This document shows, piece after piece, positions 7,073 through 8,729 of a stretch of DNA of 8,729 nt. How positions within the stretch are numbered: position 1 is the stretch's first letter; every line of letters starts with the position of its first letter. This stretch comes from Chloroflexota bacterium (GTDB lineage Bacteria > Chloroflexota > Dehalococcoidia > Lucifugimonadales > Lucifugimonadaceae), in the NCBI GenBank assembly GCA_002730795.1, contig PCAX01000018.1, positions 1-8,729 on the forward strand. Reading direction: 5' to 3'. A model generated the notes under the pieces. That model saw only the letters and a list, made by a program, of their open reading frames with translations. It made no database searches and had not been told where the DNA came from. The position numbers were made by a program, and so were the translations under genes.

Positions 7073-7537
7073 ATGTCACATTTTAACCCAAAACATCTTG
7101 GAAAATGGCAAGGAATATACAATGACCTTATCAATGGACCTAAGTTGCCCTTGAACGAATCTTCATGCTGGATGATGGGTGAGAAACATGGTTTGATTGC
7201 TGTTTTCGACCAAGACGAAATCTTATATATTGAAGCTTCAAACAACATTTTTAAGAGTATTCATAGTTTCATCACAAGTGGTTCATCAATTCATTTTCGG
7301 AACCTGGTTGCAATTATTGAATTTAATATTTCAGAGAAGACCGCCCACTCCAGATCATCAAAAGGGCCCTTATCAAAAAAAATTGATAAACGAATTGGTG
7401 GGTTTTCCTACTCAGTGGTGCAGGCGCCAAAGAATCATATTAATAACTTGGCCCGCGCATTTAATGTTGTCTCGGACTCCCGTTTATCGGGTCCTACAGC
7501 TGTTTCGAATATCTCGATAGATTCTTTACCAAAATGA
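7073..7537 (+). CDS. Small protein with a degenerate GIY-YIG-like core, function unknown
   Basis: A 154-residue soluble protein with no signal peptide or membrane segment. Residues 40-66 resemble the core of a GIY-YIG nuclease domain: GLIAVFDQDEILYIEASNN, then IFKSIHSF, matching the pattern GIYxxxxxxxxxYIGxSNNLxxRIxxH. Key residues differ: the catalytic tyrosine of GIY is isoleucine (I42), the glycine of YIG is glutamate (E54), and the position of the catalytic arginine, ten residues after the YIG tyrosine, is serine (S62). Nuclease activity is therefore unlikely even if the fold is right. The remainder (about 80-154) has no feature I recognise. The ATG at 7073 starts 31 bases after the second acetyltransferase, in the same orientation and probably the same transcript. 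The gene ends 17 bases from the convergent ftsZ stop. The fold call is moderate; function is open. Confidence 0.6.
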   Translation: MSHFNPKHLGKWQGIYNDLINGPKLPLNESSCWMMGEKHGLIAVFDQDEILYIEASNNIFKSIHSFITSGSSIHFRNLVAIIEFNISEKTAHSRSSKGPLSKKIDKRIGGFSYSVVQAPKNHINNLARAFNVVSDSRLSGPTAVSNISIDSLPK

Positions 7538-7554
7538 ACATGGAGAGCTGGTTG

Positions 7555-8685
7555 CTAATTGAATTCCATTCCCAATTGGTTTGAAGACGATATTTCATTA
7601 CGAGTCCTTCGTCTGGCTGATGGATGCATCCTGAGGAATGGGGGGATACCCATTTTGGTAGGGTCTTGTAAAATTTCTTTATCCGAATCCCTGTCTATTC
7701 GGTCTAGCTCTTCTTGTTTTGGAAAGCCTGTAGCTATTACCGTGATTTTTACTTCATTCTCCATTTTAGGATCAATTACGTTACCAAAAATAATATGAGC
7801 GTCAGGATGTACTGTTGAAGATATAACCTCCGACGCCTTCTGAACCTCTTCCAATGTAAGATCTGAGCCACCAGTTATGTTGAAAATAACCCCTTTTGCA
7901 CCAGTTATTTCTACTTCCAATAAAGGGCTATTTATTGCTTCTTCAGCAGCTTTTACTGCTCGATCTTCACCGGTACCCTTACCTATGGCCATCCAAGCGG
8001 GACCTGCATTTTCCATGATGGCTCTGACGTCAGCAAAATCTAGGTTTATTTCACCAGGAATCAGTATTAGTTCTGCTATTGATTGAATACCTTGGGCCAG
8101 CACATCGTCAGCCATCTCAAATGCCCCGTTCATCGTGAGGGTTTCATCAGCGACGGCCATTAATCTGTCATTAGGAATAATAACCATAGTATCTACATGT
8201 TGGGTCAGTTGTTCGATTCCTTCGGCAGCTTTTTTGCTCCTTATTTTACCCTCAAAACTAAATGGTTTTGTAACTACACCTACAGTAAGGCATTCCAACT
8301 CTTGAGCAATTTCCGCAACTATCGGAGCACCTCCACTTCCAGTTCCTCCTCCCATACCAGCTGCCACAAAAACAAGGTCTCCACCATTTAATATCTGTTT
8401 TATTTCTTCACGACTTTCTTCATGACATTGTCTTCCTCTGGCAGGATCACCACCTACGCCAAGACCTCTGGCTGTTTCATCCCCGACACGAAGTTTTTTA
8501 TCGTCAGGAAGGTGTGCATTTTCTAAAGCTTGTGCATCGGTATTAATAGCAATATAATCTACCCCTTCGACCCGTTCTCTGTACATTCGGTTAACGGCAT
8601 TTTGCCCTCCGCCACCGACTCCAATTACCTTGATTGATGCGTTCCCTATTGGTTGTTGATTTACAGGCGTCAATTGTTCGACCAT
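7555..8685 (-). CDS. ftsZ: Cell division protein FtsZ
   Basis: A 376-residue tubulin-like GTPase that polymerises into the cytokinetic Z ring at midcell. It shows the nucleotide-binding GVGGGGQNAVNRM (22-34), the tubulin signature GGGTGSG (about 112-118), the TKPFSFEG segment (140-147), NDRL (173-176) and the catalytic T7 synergy loop NLDFADVR (about 215-222) with both aspartates. The globular core ends near residue 325. A short linker of about 20 residues leads to IPPFLR, the match to the conserved C-terminal peptide (DIPAFLRR-like) that binds FtsA or other membrane tethers. Unusually, about 24 more residues follow it, including RRRTR, where the peptide is normally at or near the end. The ATG at 8685 is supported by an AGGAG 7 bases upstream, the best ribosome site in the window. 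The gene is convergent with the GIY-YIG-like gene. Neighbours such as ftsA or ftsQ would lie beyond the right edge. Confidence 0.97.
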   Translation of the reverse strand: MVEQLTPVNQQPIGNASIKVIGVGGGGQNAVNRMYRERVEGVDYIAINTDAQALENAHLPDDKKLRVGDETARGLGVGGDPARGRQCHEESREEIKQILNGGDLVFVAAGMGGGTGSGGAPIVAEIAQELECLTVGVVTKPFSFEGKIRSKKAAEGIEQLTQHVDTMVIIPNDRLMAVADETLTMNGAFEMADDVLAQGIQSIAELILIPGEINLDFADVRAIMENAGPAWMAIGKGTGEDRAVKAAEEAINSPLLEVEITGAKGVIFNITGGSDLTLEEVQKASEVISSTVHPDAHIIFGNVIDPKMENEVKITVIATGFPKQEELDRIDRDSDKEILQDPTKMGIPPFLRMHPSARRRTRNEISSSNQLGMEFN

Positions 8686-8688
8686 TTC

Positions 8689-8704
8689 TGAACTCCTGAG
8701 TTCA
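8689..8704 (-). promoter_or_regulatory. Inverted repeat enclosing the ftsZ Shine-Dalgarno
   Basis: TGAACTC (8689-8695) and GAGTTCA (8698-8704) form a perfect 7-bp inverted repeat with a 2-base spacer. On the ftsZ strand the AGGAG ribosome site (CTCCT at 8693-8697 on the plus strand) spans the loop and the 3' arm, ending 7 bases before the ATG. In RNA, a 6-bp stem with a 4-base loop could partly hide the site; in DNA it could be a protein-binding site. The ribosome site is well supported; the regulatory role is inference. Confidence 0.5.
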
Positions 8705-8729
8705 ATTTTTGTTTGAATCTTTTGATTTG

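Noticed and set aside
7197..7520. 107-codon open frame overlapping the GIY-YIG-like gene in another frame
   Set aside because: The 7073-7537 frame gives the recognisable motif, starts with ATG after the operon genes and covers the interval fully; the overlapping frame has no family features.
7559..8391. Several plus-strand open frames of 64-79 codons
   Set aside because: They are antisense shadows of ftsZ.
8689..8704. LexA (SOS) box upstream of ftsZ
   Set aside because: The GAAC and GTTC arms are separated by six bases instead of the four of the Bacillus-type box.
8686..8729. End of an upstream cell-division gene on the minus strand
   Set aside because: One frame reads into a TGA stop near 8703, but eight codons are too few to assign a gene.
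1..8729. CRISPR arrays, tRNA genes and insertion sequences
   Set aside because: No regularly spaced repeats, no tRNA-like clover-leaf with a TTC-loop signature and no transposase or terminal inverted repeats were seen.

Overview
This is an AT-rich bacterial window with eight protein genes and one RNA gene, and no stretch over 300 bases without a gene. It is bacterial because it carries a complete type-A RNase P RNA, an FtsZ and a bacterial-type pyruvate kinase. The gene families, including an RNase P RNA neighbourhood with a coiled-coil zinc-ribbon protein and a large-serine-recombinase-like protein, remind me of marine or subsurface Chloroflexota (Dehalococcoidia/SAR202-like). That is an impression from gene content, not a placement I can prove.

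Left part (1-3675): the N-terminal two thirds of pyruvate kinase runs leftward out of the window. Divergent from it, a coiled-coil/zinc-ribbon protein and a serine-recombinase-like protein lie 3 bases apart and point right. About 35 bases after them comes rnpB, whose 12-bp P1 helix closes perfectly. A 20-bp perfect palindrome separates rnpB from the convergent SDR gene and is probably a shared terminator.

Middle part (3726-7537): an NADP-type short-chain dehydrogenase runs leftward. Divergent from it is a rightward three-gene unit: two tandem paralogous Eis-like N-acetyltransferases, both ending in a W-C-P-x-x-F carboxy terminus, and a small protein with a degenerate GIY-YIG-like core.

Right part (7555-8729): ftsZ runs leftward, convergent with that unit. 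Its strong Shine-Dalgarno sits inside a perfect inverted repeat.

The theme worth a second look is decay or repurposing of enzyme-like folds. The recombinase keeps the nucleophile serine and the whole DNA-binding region but has lost several catalytic arginines. The zinc-ribbon partner lacks one of four cysteines by what looks like a one-codon deletion. The recombinase zinc ribbon also lacks a fourth cysteine. The GIY-YIG-like protein lacks its catalytic residues. All have intact reading frames, which suggests retained non-catalytic roles rather than simple pseudogenes. No CRISPR array, insertion sequence, tRNA or integration attachment site was found.
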